Notes: a model not told the origin generated them from the letters alone. A stretch of 10,120 nt of DNA from Caldisericota bacterium (GCA_013152825.1 JAADFP010000007.1:1-10120); one strand, 5' to 3'. Positions 1 through 6,436 are shown, counted from the first letter of the stretch. Numbers and translations are program-made.

Positions 1-2
1 TC

Positions 3-863
3 ATGGTAATCATATTCTTAGACCTGGAACACCTGGTAGAAGTGGCCTCAGCCCTTATGATTCTTCTCTTTGTGCTGGAGAATGTTGCGGTAATTGTAAT
101 GCGGGAAAGTAAAATACCTAATTATCGTCCCCTGTTTAAATCTCCTTTTTATCCCTGGATGCAAATCCTGGGTATTATCGGGCCCCTCTTTTTACTCTTT
201 AAATTTGGATTCCTGCCTCTTCTAATCACTACCATTTTTCTTCTGGGAGGGTTAGCCTGGTATGCTATTTATGCCCGTCCCCGGGTAAGCAGGGAATCTG
301 GCTTGATGTATATTGTCCAGAGACTCCTCTCCCGGCATCTTTCAAAGGGTATTTTGAGAAAAGAGCTGAGGGAAATAATCAGAGAAAGAGATGAAACTAT
401 TGAAGATAGGTTTGATAGACTGGCACATGAATGTCCTATCCTCGATTTTGAGGAGAGTGTTTCGCTTGATGATTTTTTCAAGAAAATTTCTGAAATTCTA
501 AGTAAAAGAATAAACCTGGATAGAAATGTACTTTATAAGTTGCTCTGGGAGAGGGAAAGAGAATCTTCCACGGTAATTATACCTGGATTGGCTATTCCCC
601 ATATTGTGGTACCCGGGGAGAAAAAATTTGAGATGGTGCTGGCACGCTGCAAAGAGGGCATTATGTTTGAAGGAGAGGTTTCTCCGGTCTATACAGTATT
701 TGTTTTAGCCGGAACACGCGATGAGCGAAACTTCCACCTCAAGGCTCTGGCCGCAATCGCCCAGATTGCCCAGGACAAGGAATTTGAAAAAAAATGGGAT
801 GAGGCAAAAAACATTGACGAATTAAGAGATGCAGTCCTCCTGGCCGAGAGAAAGAGAGGATGA
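3..863 (+). CDS. APC-family amino acid permease with C-terminal PTS EIIA-like domain (5' end outside window)
   Basis: This is the 3' part of a gene that enters from the left edge; the first ATG in the window is probably an internal Met. Residues about 12-33, 52-72 and 73-91 are hydrophobic membrane segments. The stretch VIVMRES followed by YRPLFKSPFYPW matches the last helices of APC-type amino acid permeases, which import amino acids or related solutes across the inner membrane. After a charged linker (about 92-150), residues about 150-280 resemble a fructose/mannitol-type PTS EIIA domain. The motif GLAIPH puts a candidate phospho-accepting His at residue 200, and FHLKALAAIA (His245) resembles the second conserved EIIA His region. 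Permeases carrying such EIIA-like tails are known in databases, and the tail is thought to be regulatory; a role here is inference. There is no terminator just downstream. The assignment to both families is fairly sure, the substrate is unknown. Confidence 0.8.
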   Translation: MVIIFLDLEHLVEVASALMILLFVLENVAVIVMRESKIPNYRPLFKSPFYPWMQILGIIGPLFLLFKFGFLPLLITTIFLLGGLAWYAIYARPRVSRESGLMYIVQRLLSRHLSKGILRKELREIIRERDETIEDRFDRLAHECPILDFEESVSLDDFFKKISEILSKRINLDRNVLYKLLWERERESSTVIIPGLAIPHIVVPGEKKFEMVLARCKEGIMFEGEVSPVYTVFVLAGTRDERNFHLKALAAIAQIAQDKEFEKKWDEAKNIDELRDAVLLAERKRG

Positions 864-877
864 TTCGTTAAGACCTG

Positions 878-895
878 AGACTGTAGACCATAGAC
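878..895 (+). repeat. AGACTNTAGACCATAGAC repeat, copy 1
   Basis: This 18-nt unit matches positions 10103-10120 at 17 of 18 bases (G883 versus A10108), and is followed by a further partial unit, TTTAGACTGTT. The unit is built from TAGAC/CATAGAC steps. It lies just after the permease stop codon. Similar tandem TAGACCATAGAC-like strings are intergenic in some environmental genomes, but I cannot verify the relation here. Confidence 0.6.
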
Positions 896-933
896 TTTAG
901 ACTGTTTATCCTTCTGTCTGTATTTTTAAACCC

Positions 934-977
934 AAAACTCAAAACTCTAAATAAACCACAAATCACAAACTCAAAAT
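934..977 (+). repeat. A/C-rich AAAACTC repeat block
   Basis: Two perfect tandem AAAACTC units stand at 934-940 and 941-947, and related AAACTC text recurs at 967-972. The strand is almost free of G. This is low-complexity noncoding DNA of unknown role. Confidence 0.5.
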
Positions 978-1020
978 TTTCTCCCAGGAAGCTCTTCCCG
1001 CCTCGATGTTACGTCGGGGG

Positions 1021-1047
1021 GCAGGCGGGCAGGCCTGCTTCCGCAGG
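1021..1047. repeat. GC-rich overlapping hairpins
   Basis: GCAGGC (1021-1026) can pair with GCCTGC (1033-1038) around a 6-nt loop. GCAGGCCTGC (1029-1038) is itself a 10-nt palindrome. CCTGC (1034-1038) can also pair with GCAGG (1043-1047) around TTCC. The three pairings exclude each other. There is no T-run behind any of them, so this is not an intrinsic terminator on the + strand; it looks like part of a small dispersed GC-rich element. Confidence 0.45.
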
Positions 1048-1109
1048 TATGACAAGTAGTCATCTTGTATCCTGCACCTACTAACCAAAAAATAGTAATT
1101 AACTCTTCC

Positions 1110-1139
1110 CTCGCTACTATTTCAGTAGATAGTAGCGAG
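1110..1139. repeat. Perfect 11-bp inverted repeat, TAGTAG family
   Basis: CTCGCTACTAT (1110-1120) and ATAGTAGCGAG (1129-1139) are exact reverse complements with an 8-nt loop. The right arm belongs to a run of TAGTAGATAG-like units continuing to about 1153. The 12-mer AGTAGATAGTAG (1124-1135) recurs in inverted orientation at 1245-1256. No U-tract follows, so it is not a classical terminator. Confidence 0.6.
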
Positions 1140-1206
1140 TAGTTAGTAGATAGGGAAAACTCCCCTTTTATCTTGCTTTCTATATCATCCATGCTCTCCC
1201 TTCGTC

Positions 1207-1226
1207 ATTCCCGCGCAAGCGGGAAT
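1207..1226. repeat. dRS3-like small inverted repeat
   Basis: ATTCCCGC (1207-1214), GCAA, GCGGGAAT (1219-1226) is a perfect 8-bp-arm hairpin. It fits the pattern ATTCCC-N8-GGGAAT known from Neisseria dRS3 elements, and closely similar CATTCCCGC-type elements are scattered in many unrelated bacteria. Here it is one isolated copy inside the repeat mosaic. Confidence 0.6.
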
Positions 1227-1244
1227 CCACTCCCTGCCCCCTCA

Positions 1245-1256
1245 CTACTATCTACT
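1245..1256 (-). repeat. Inverted copy of the TAGTAG-family 12-mer
   Basis: CTACTATCTACT is the exact reverse complement of AGTAGATAGTAG at 1124-1135. Surrounding CACTACTATC and ACTCACTACC text extends the similarity loosely. The two inverted copies flank the dRS3-like element, so the 1110-1256 segment could fold as one larger structure. Confidence 0.45.
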
Positions 1257-1286
1257 CACTACCAACTGCTTCCCCCGGCCGGTGAA

Positions 1287-1316
1287 TTGAAGAATGTTGC
1301 TGCATTATGTTAAACT
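1287..1316 (+). promoter_or_regulatory. Weak candidate sigma70 promoter for thiL
   Basis: TTGAAG (1287-1292), an 18-nt spacer and TAAACT (1311-1316) give 4/6 matches in each box. Transcription would begin near 1323, about 30 nt before the thiL start. It lies just past the repeat mosaic, where a promoter would be expected, but the match is modest. Confidence 0.25.
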
Positions 1317-1352
1317 GCTCAGGGAACATTCAGGAATGCGTTTCTGTAAATT

Positions 1353-2285
1353 ATGGATGAAGATACAATAATCTCCCGGATAGAATCAATCTTACCGGAT
1401 AAAAAGAGTCCAGATGTGGTATTGGGTATTGGGGATGACACTGCAGTAATAAAGTGGAAGGACGATTTACTTTTGTTTACCTGCGATACCTTGGTAGAAG
1501 GCACTCATTTCCGCAGGGAGTATTTCCCTTTATACAATTTAGGATGGAAAAGTATGGCAGTGAGTGCAAGTGACATCTACGCCATGGGAGGAGAGCCTAA
1601 ATTCTCTTTGCTTTCCCTGGGTATCCCGGGGGGCAGGGAGGAGGAAATAGATGAGATTTATCGGGGGGTTAGGGATTTTTCTTCCCATTTCCGGGTAATG
1701 GTAGTAGGAGGAAATCTTACTTCTTCTCCTTTTCTCTGGATTGAATCCACAATTATAGGAGTGGTGGATGAGCCAATTACCCGGCAGGGAGCAAGGGAAG
1801 GGGATTTAATTGTGGTAACCGGATACCCGGGAGAAGCCCGGGCAGGGAGGGAGTTGCTGGAAAAAGGGATGGAGGGATACACGGATTTAAAAAGAAGGTT
1901 TCTTAAACCTTTCCCGAGGAGGGAAATATTAAAAATCATAGAAAAGTTATCGGTTAATGCTATGATAGATATAAGTGATGGGGTGGGAAGGGATTTGAGA
2001 AGGCTATTAAAAGAGAGTAAAAAAGGGGCATTTCTGAAAAAGGAGAAGTTTCCTGTTTCTCCTGCTCTTAAAGATTTCGGCGGTGAGAAAGCTTTCCATT
2101 ATTTCTGGGGAGGAGGAGAGGACTATGAAATGCTTTTTACTGTTCCTGAAAGGGTTTCTCTCCCTTCCTCTATAAAAGGTGTCAGTCTGACAGTTATTGG
2201 GAAGATAACCGGCAATGAGGGAGAGATAGCCACGGCTGAGGGAGAGCTAAAAGTAGAAGGATTTGACCATTTTGATAGTGCTTGA
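1353..2285 (+). CDS. thiL: Thiamine-monophosphate kinase ThiL
   Basis: ThiL phosphorylates thiamine monophosphate with ATP to give thiamine diphosphate, the last step of cofactor synthesis, in the cytoplasm. The 310-residue product has the family signatures in order: GIGDDTA (25-31), CDTLVEGTHF (44-53), SMAVSASDIYAMGG (67-80), GGN (119-121), ISDG (207-210) and GGGEDYE (253-259), in the AIR-synthase/ThiL fold. The GGN site often reads GGD in relatives; Asn there is a variant I note without judging its effect. A TAA codon in frame at 1347-1349 forces the start to ATG 1353, although only a distant AGGAA (1332-1336) could serve as ribosome site. The length is normal (E. coli about 325). tsaE follows after 3 nt, so the two are probably co-transcribed; the pairing thiL-tsaE is common in bacteria. 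Confidence 0.95.
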   Translation: MDEDTIISRIESILPDKKSPDVVLGIGDDTAVIKWKDDLLLFTCDTLVEGTHFRREYFPLYNLGWKSMAVSASDIYAMGGEPKFSLLSLGIPGGREEEIDEIYRGVRDFSSHFRVMVVGGNLTSSPFLWIESTIIGVVDEPITRQGAREGDLIVVTGYPGEARAGRELLEKGMEGYTDLKRRFLKPFPRREILKIIEKLSVNAMIDISDGVGRDLRRLLKESKKGAFLKKEKFPVSPALKDFGGEKAFHYFWGGGEDYEMLFTVPERVSLPSSIKGVSLTVIGKITGNEGEIATAEGELKVEGFDHFDSA

Positions 2286-2288
2286 AAG

Positions 2289-2762
2289 ATGGAATCATTA
2301 AGCCGACGTTGTATAACCCATTCTCCCCAGGAGACTATTTATCTGGGAGAGAAATTAGGAAGGTACCTGGAAGGAGGAGAATTCATCCTCTTGCAGGGGC
2401 CTCTGGGAGTGGGAAAGACAGTTTTTGTAAAAGGAATTGCCAGAGGGTTACAAGTGCCTACCTCCGTGTATGTAAGGAGTCCTTCTTTTACACTCCTTCA
2501 CATTTACCAGGGAAAGGTGCCTCTTTACCATTTTGATTTGTTTAGAATGAAGCAGGTGGAGGATCTGGCAAGTATAGGGTGGGAGGAGTATCTAACCGGC
2601 GAGGGGGTGGTGGTAGTAGAGTGGGGTGATAAATTTCCTTCCTGTATGCCTTCCTACCTCAGCGTAAAGCTTGATTTTGCAGAAGAGGAAAACGACCGGG
2701 AAATATTATTACAAAGCAGCGATAAGAAATACATATCATTGATAAAAAGAATGTTTCCTTGA
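2289..2762 (+). CDS. tsaE: tRNA t6A biosynthesis ATPase TsaE
   Basis: TsaE (YjeE) is a small P-loop ATPase that supports the TsaB-TsaD complex in making N6-threonylcarbamoyladenosine at position 37 of ANN-decoding tRNAs. The 157-residue product shows Walker A GPLGVGKT (37-44), the SPSFTLL switch-like motif (64-70, usually SPTF), HFDLFR (81-86, usually HxDxYR) and EWGD (111-114) with the Glu-Trp pair seen in the family. ATG 2289 follows the thiL stop by 3 nt without a close ribosome site, suggesting translational coupling. The stop TGA at 2760-2762 overlaps the -35 box of the next operon. The usual partners tsaB and rimI are not next door. Identification is secure. Confidence 0.94.
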   Translation: MESLSRRCITHSPQETIYLGEKLGRYLEGGEFILLQGPLGVGKTVFVKGIARGLQVPTSVYVRSPSFTLLHIYQGKVPLYHFDLFRMKQVEDLASIGWEEYLTGEGVVVVEWGDKFPSCMPSYLSVKLDFAEEENDREILLQSSDKKYISLIKRMFP

Positions 2763-2787
2763 CAAAGAGGCGTAATTTGCTAATAAT
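2759..2787 (+). promoter_or_regulatory. Strong sigma70-like promoter for the pil operon
   Basis: TTGACA (2759-2764) is a perfect -35 box, followed after exactly 17 nt by AATAAT (2782-2787), 5/6 to TATAAT. The -35 box overlaps the tsaE stop codon. Transcription would start near 2794, only about 12 nt before the pilB ATG, so the mRNA would begin almost at the ribosome site. This marks the boundary between the housekeeping pair and the filament genes. Confidence 0.65.
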
Positions 2788-2793
2788 TTAACT

Positions 2794-2800
2794 AAGGAGA
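2794..2800 (+). promoter_or_regulatory. Ribosome binding site of pilB
   Basis: AAGGAGA ends 5 nt before ATG 2806 and supports that start. It may lie at the very 5' end of the transcript from the promoter just upstream. Confidence 0.75.
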
Positions 2801-2805
2801 TAGGA

Positions 2806-4491
2806 ATGGCAAAGAAAAGGTTAGGGGAAATTTTGCTTGAAAGTGGCGTAATTGATGAGAGCCAGTTAAAAGAAGCACTCAAAATTCAGAAGGAAAGAGG
2901 AGGTTTGTTAGGGGATGTCCTTGTTTCTCTTGGCTATGTAAGTGAAGATAACTTAGCCAAATCTCTCAGTGAGCACCTGGGTCTTAAATTGGTGGACCCT
3001 CTTTCCTATGATATTAATCCCGAAGTTCTTGCTATTGTTCCTGAGCAGGTAGCGAGGAAGTATAATCTTATTCCCCTTGATAAGGAGGGAAACACTCTTT
3101 ACGTAGCCATGTCAGACCCCTTAAATATTTATGCCATAGAAGAACTAAAGTCTCTTACCGGTTTAATAATTCGCCCCTATGTAAGCCCTCGCTATGCCAT
3201 TAAGCGTGCCATTGAACAGGTGTATGGCATAACACAAAGCATGGAAGATGTATTAAAAACAGTAGACGAGGAGACACTGGGATATGCAGTGGAACCGGCT
3301 GATACGGTGGATTTATTACAGGAGATGGCGCAGGAGGCCCCAGTAATAAAGGCAGTAAACTTGCTTATTTCCCAGGGTATAAGGGAGAGAGCCAGTGATA
3401 TCCATATAGAGCCGGAAGAAAAGGAGATAAGAGTACGGTATCGCATCGATGGCATTCTCTACAAGGTACAGTCATTGCCCAAGAAATTGCAACTGGGGAT
3501 AATTTCGCGTATTAAGGTCCTGGCTCATCTGAATATTGCCGAGAAGAGATTACCCCAGGATGGCAGAGTAATCATGAAAATGGGGGATAGAGAAGTAGAC
3601 TTGAGGATTTCCACTTTTCCCACTATATATGGGGAGAACGTGGTAATTAGAATCCTGGAGAAAGAAGGCATTTTCAAGTCTATCGAAGAATTAGGGCTTT
3701 CAAAGGATACCCTCACTGCCTTCCAGTCTCTTATACGCAAACCATATGGAATGATACTGGTAACGGGACCTACAGGGAGCGGAAAAACTACTACTTTGTA
3801 CTCAGCTCTTTCATTTATTAATGCAGTGGAAAAAAATATAATAACTATAGAAGATCCCGTAGAATACCAAATCCGGGGTATAAGGCAAACCCAGATTAAT
3901 CCCCGGGTAGGGCTTAATTTTGCCAATGCTTTAAGGAACATTCTCAGGCAGGACCCGGATATCATCATGGTAGGAGAGATAAGGGACCTGGACACGGCTA
4001 AAATTGCCGTGGAAGCAGCACTTACCGGACACCTGGTTTTTTCTACTCTTCATACCAATGATGCTCCCAGCAGTATCCCGCGCCTGGTGGATATGGGGGT
4101 GGAGCCTTATCTCCTCTCTTCCTGTCTTCTGGGCACTCTGGCACAGAGACTGGCCAGGGTAATCTGTCCTTATTGCAAGGAGGAGCATTCCCCGCCGGCT
4201 GATATACTGGAATTAATGGGAGTGGAAAAAGGTACAAAATTTTATCGGGGTAAAGGCTGTAAATTTTGCCGGAATACCGGCTACCTGGGAAGGATAGGGA
4301 TTTTTGAGTTAATGATAATGAATGATAAGTTAAGAGAAATTGCCTTGCGAAGGGTTCCGGCCAGCGAGGTGAGAAAAGTGTGTGTAAAAATGGGGATGAA
4401 AACCCTGCGTGAGGCCGGGTTGGAAAAAGCTATAGAGGGAATGACCACGCTGGAAGAACTCCTTAGAGTTACCGAGGATGTAGAAGGTTAA
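2806..4491 (+). CDS. pilB: Type IV filament assembly ATPase PilB/GspE
   Basis: This cytoplasmic hexameric ATPase powers pilin polymerisation in type IV pili or type II secretion. The 561-residue protein has an N-terminal MshEN/T2SSE_N-type domain (about 1-140; repeated LGEILLESGVI / LGDVLVSLGYV helices), a middle linker and N2 domain (about 175-290) and the secretion ATPase core. Seen motifs are Walker A GPTGSGKT (321-328), the Asp box TIEDPVEY (347-354), Walker B DPDIIMVGE (383-391), the His box STLHTNDA (413-420) and a C4 zinc site (C454, C457, C485, C488). C4 sites are typical of PilB and GspE but absent from the retraction ATPase PilT. Full length and intact. MshEN domains bind c-di-GMP in some relatives; binding here is untested. 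pilC begins 3 nt after the stop. Confidence 0.95.
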   Translation: MAKKRLGEILLESGVIDESQLKEALKIQKERGGLLGDVLVSLGYVSEDNLAKSLSEHLGLKLVDPLSYDINPEVLAIVPEQVARKYNLIPLDKEGNTLYVAMSDPLNIYAIEELKSLTGLIIRPYVSPRYAIKRAIEQVYGITQSMEDVLKTVDEETLGYAVEPADTVDLLQEMAQEAPVIKAVNLLISQGIRERASDIHIEPEEKEIRVRYRIDGILYKVQSLPKKLQLGIISRIKVLAHLNIAEKRLPQDGRVIMKMGDREVDLRISTFPTIYGENVVIRILEKEGIFKSIEELGLSKDTLTAFQSLIRKPYGMILVTGPTGSGKTTTLYSALSFINAVEKNIITIEDPVEYQIRGIRQTQINPRVGLNFANALRNILRQDPDIIMVGEIRDLDTAKIAVEAALTGHLVFSTLHTNDAPSSIPRLVDMGVEPYLLSSCLLGTLAQRLARVICPYCKEEHSPPADILELMGVEKGTKFYRGKGCKFCRNTGYLGRIGIFELMIMNDKLREIALRRVPASEVRKVCVKMGMKTLREAGLEKAIEGMTTLEELLRVTEDVEG

Positions 4492-4494
4492 AAG

Positions 4495-5718
4495 ATGCCC
4501 CAGTATAGATACAGAGCAAGAGATGTGCATGGTACCTCCGTATCAGGAGTAATGGATGTTTCTGATATAAGAGAGCTGGAAAAAAGACTTAGCCAGAGGA
4601 AAATATATTTAATAGAGGCGAAAGAAGAAAAAGGAGCTGGATTACTTTCCAGGCAAATTACTCTTCCTTTCTTCAACAAGGTCAGAACTACGCATTTAAT
4701 ATTATTCACCCGGCAGCTTACTGCCATGCTCAGGGCTGGCGTGCCCATAACTCAGGCGCTTAGTACCCTGGCTGAACAAACGGAGAGCCATGGTTTAAAA
4801 GAGGCCATAAAGAAGATAAGGGGGGATATTGAGCAGGGTTCCAACTTTGCAGATGCATTGGCCCGGCATCCGGATATCTTTTCCGAGTTGTATATCTCTA
4901 CGGTAAGAGTAGGTGAAGAGACAGGAAACGTGGAAGAGATACTTGATCGAATAGCCACTTTCCTGGAAAGGGAAATGGATATAAAGAGCAAGGTGAAGGG
5001 GGCTTTAATTTACCCGGTGGTTTTACTGGTAGTAGCTTCTGCCCTGATACTTTTCCTGGTAAGTTATGTCCTGCCAAAATTCAGGAAAGTTTTTTATACA
5101 GCCAGGGTTCCCTTGCCTCTACCCACCCAGCTTATGTTTAAAATAAGTGAGCTATTTCAGCAGTACTGGTATGTTTTTTTCTTAGTTATTATATTCCTGG
5201 CCATAGGAATGCGTATGATTTACCGTAGTAAAAAAGGTAGATACATAATTGACCGCTGGAAATTAAAAATGATTCTCATCGGACCTCTATTGCGTAAAGT
5301 GGGAATCTCAAGGTTTGCCCGTTCTCTGGAGACCCTGGTGAGGAGCGGAGTAGATATGGCAAAGAGTTTCCAGGTAATAAAGGGTAGTCTTGGTAACGTA
5401 GTACTGGAAGAAGTAATGGATAAAGTGCGGGAAAATGTCATGCGGGGGGGGAGTATAAATGAGCCCTTGAGGAGGAGTAAGGAATTTCCTCCCATGGTGG
5501 CACACATGATATCCATAGGAGAAGAGACAGGAAACATGGATGATATGTTAAGGGAGGTAGCGGAGAGTTACGATAAGGAAGTTGATTTTACCATAAAGAT
5601 ACTTACCAGTGTCCTGGAACCATTGCTATTGGTGGTGATGGGAGGAATAGTGCTTTTCATTGCCCTGTCTCTCTATTTGCCTCTCTTTAAGATGGCAAAG
5701 ATAATCCAGTACTATTGA
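4495..5718 (+). CDS. pilC: Inner membrane platform protein PilC/GspF
   Basis: PilC/GspF is the polytopic inner-membrane platform that couples PilB to pilin extraction. The 407-residue protein begins with a PQYRYRARD-type N-terminus typical of the family, then two homologous GspF domains (about 65-190 and 270-395). The internal repeat is clear: GEETGNVEEIL (140-150) and GEETGNMDDML (342-352). Three hydrophobic segments lie at about 172-194, 224-243 and 373-397. AGAAGG (4482-4487), inside the end of pilB, serves as ribosome site 7 nt before ATG 4495. A run of eight G (5444-5451) encodes part of Arg-Gly-Gly (317-319). Full length and apparently functional. A 190-nt gap separates it from the first pilin. 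Confidence 0.95.
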   Translation: MPQYRYRARDVHGTSVSGVMDVSDIRELEKRLSQRKIYLIEAKEEKGAGLLSRQITLPFFNKVRTTHLILFTRQLTAMLRAGVPITQALSTLAEQTESHGLKEAIKKIRGDIEQGSNFADALARHPDIFSELYISTVRVGEETGNVEEILDRIATFLEREMDIKSKVKGALIYPVVLLVVASALILFLVSYVLPKFRKVFYTARVPLPLPTQLMFKISELFQQYWYVFFLVIIFLAIGMRMIYRSKKGRYIIDRWKLKMILIGPLLRKVGISRFARSLETLVRSGVDMAKSFQVIKGSLGNVVLEEVMDKVRENVMRGGSINEPLRRSKEFPPMVAHMISIGEETGNMDDMLREVAESYDKEVDFTIKILTSVLEPLLLVVMGGIVLFIALSLYLPLFKMAKIIQYY

Positions 5719-5760
5719 AATTTTTGTAAAACTATGGTAGCTTTTATTATGTTAAGCCGG

Positions 5761-5848
5761 AAAGGAGGTGATACTTCAAGGCGGGAGTCAGTTAGCAGAA
5801 AACTGATTAGCTGCTCAATTGTATATTGTCCCGTTGCCTTATTGGCAA
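5761..5848 (+). promoter_or_regulatory. Candidate structured leader upstream of pilin 1
   Basis: The pilC-pilin gap is long for a compact operon and holds pairing elements. AAGG plus CGGGA (5778-5786) pairs with TCCCG (5829-5833) and CCTT (5837-5840), 9 bp with a 3-nt bulge. Inside, TCAGTT (5788-5793) pairs with AACTGA (5801-5806), or AGCAG (5794-5798) with CTGCT (5811-5815). TTGCC (5834-5838) can instead pair with GGCAA (5844-5848), which would break the outer stem. At 5761-5772 stands AAAGGAGGTGAT, complementary to the 16S rRNA tail, yet no ATG, GTG or TTG follows at normal spacing. I could not match it to a c-di-GMP or other riboswitch consensus from memory. Function unproven; a regulated leader or mRNA-stabilising structure is possible. 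Confidence 0.35.
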
Positions 5849-5869
5849 TTGGTGGGATAGGGAAATTAT
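5842..5869 (+). promoter_or_regulatory. Candidate promoter for pilin 1
   Basis: TTGGCA (5842-5847, 5/6) is separated by 16 nt from AATTAT (5864-5869, 4/6). Transcription would begin near 5876, about 30 nt before the pilin start. A second, poorer candidate is TTGTAA (5724-5729) with TATTAT (5745-5750) at a 15-nt spacer, which would place the structured leader in the RNA. Neither is decisive. A separate promoter would fit the need for much more pilin than PilB or PilC. Confidence 0.3.
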
Positions 5870-5892
5870 TTTAGACCATTTTCTATGGATAT

Positions 5893-5901
5893 AAAGGAGG
5901 T
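5893..5901 (+). promoter_or_regulatory. Very strong ribosome binding site of pilin 1
   Basis: AAAGGAGGT ends 7 nt before ATG 5909. It is the strongest ribosome site used in the window and fixes the start at 5909 over the internal ATG 5939. It fits a highly expressed major subunit. Confidence 0.8.
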
Positions 5902-5908
5902 CTGAGAG

Positions 5909-6403
5909 ATGAAGAAAATGATTAAGTTCTGGAGAAACATGAAAAAGGGTTTTACCTTGATGGAGTTGATGATTGTGGTAGCGGTTCTGGCTATCCTTGC
6001 TGCTATCCTTATTCCCAACTTTCGCGGCATAACAGCAGATGCCAAGAATTCCACTGCCAAGGCGGATCTCAGGAACCTTAAAATGGCAGTGATCCTCTAT
6101 CAAAACCAGTTCAATGTTCTTCCGGATGATTCCAGTTCGGCCAAATTTGAAGAATCTTTACAGAATTATTCTCCCCGGGTAGTGGATAGGGTTCCCGTGG
6201 ATCCCTGGTCTCCTTCAGGAGCAAAGTATCAGTACGATGTAGCTCCTGATGGCACTACCTTTGGTATCTGGAGTGTAGGACAGAATGGTTCAACTGACAC
6301 TACTATTACAAATGATACCTGCACCTTTGCTGCCAATGCTGATGATATAACAGCCACAAATGCTAAGACTATTAGTGGTTCTACATCTGGCGGAGTAATA
6401 TAA
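5909..6403 (+). CDS. GspG-like type IV pilin 1, probable major subunit
   Basis: A prepilin of 164 residues with a class III signal: a 14-residue basic leader ending MKKG, cut before Phe15, and Glu19 at mature position +5. The hydrophobic assembly helix LMIVVAVLAILAAILIP (20-36) follows. The globular part has the GspG-like features DRVPVDPW (93-100), AKYQYD (105-110), WSVGQNG (121-127) and an acidic ANADDI (142-147) in the place of the GspG calcium site. After TNAK (150-153) comes a Ser/Gly tail, SGSTSGG (156-162). Cys138 is the only cysteine, so no disulfide loop is possible within the subunit. The strong ribosome site and the terminator directly behind suggest this is the most abundant subunit. 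It could equally be a type II secretion major pseudopilin. Confidence 0.92.
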   Translation: MKKMIKFWRNMKKGFTLMELMIVVAVLAILAAILIPNFRGITADAKNSTAKADLRNLKMAVILYQNQFNVLPDDSSSAKFEESLQNYSPRVVDRVPVDPWSPSGAKYQYDVAPDGTTFGIWSVGQNGSTDTTITNDTCTFAANADDITATNAKTISGSTSGGVI

Positions 6404-6407
6404 TTTT

Positions 6408-6436
6408 AAAGGGGGGCTCAATTGCCCCCCTTTTTT
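6408..6436 (+). terminator. Intrinsic terminator between pilin 1 and pilin 2
   Basis: GGGGGGC (6411-6417) and GCCCCCC (6424-6430) form a perfect 7-bp GC stem with a 6-nt loop, extendable by A-T pairs (6408-6410 with 6431-6433), followed by six T (6431-6436). It starts 5 nt after the pilin 1 stop. In the middle of an operon it would let most transcripts end after pilin 1 and lower expression of the downstream genes, unless another promoter exists. Confidence 0.88.

Larger units (their letters stand above)
864..1352. repeat. Gene-free repeat mosaic between permease gene and thiL
   Basis: This stretch of about 490 bases holds no believable gene. It is a patchwork: a TAGACCATAGAC-type repeat, an A/C-rich block with AAAACTC units, a GC-rich segment with overlapping hairpins, a perfect 11-bp inverted repeat built from TAGTAGATAG-like units, a dRS3-like ATTCCC/GGGAAT element, and an inverted copy of the TAGTAG unit. 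Base composition changes abruptly from block to block, unlike the flanking genes. It looks like an accumulation site for small dispersed repeats. A weak promoter for thiL may sit at its right end. Confidence 0.75.

Noticed and set aside
971..1192. 73-codon open frame on the minus strand in the repeat mosaic
   Set aside because: It runs through the GC hairpins and the TAGTAG inverted repeat, has repeat-derived composition and resembles no protein family I know.
864..1352. CRISPR array or insertion sequence in the repeat mosaic
   Set aside because: Repeats are short, irregular and of several families with no regular spacers, and no transposase gene is present.
2282..2536. 84-codon + strand frame overlapping the start of tsaE
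   Set aside because: It is a shadow frame of tsaE, which has clear family motifs.
3525..3995. 156-codon minus-strand frame inside pilB
   Set aside because: Antisense shadow of the conserved ATPase core; no own ribosome site or family likeness.
5842..5858. Sigma54 promoter around TTGGCAATTGG
   Set aside because: The GC doublet required about 10 nt after the GG is missing (GA is found there).
5734..5874. 46-codon open frame on the + strand in the pilin leader, with a hydrophobic end
   Set aside because: No ribosome site stands before ATG 5734 or ATG 5749, and the frame overlaps the candidate stems. Kept in mind as a possible leader peptide but not supported.
5719..5908. c-di-GMP-I or c-di-GMP-II riboswitch before pilin 1
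   Set aside because: The hallmark conserved segments of both classes as I remember them are absent, so no named riboswitch is called.
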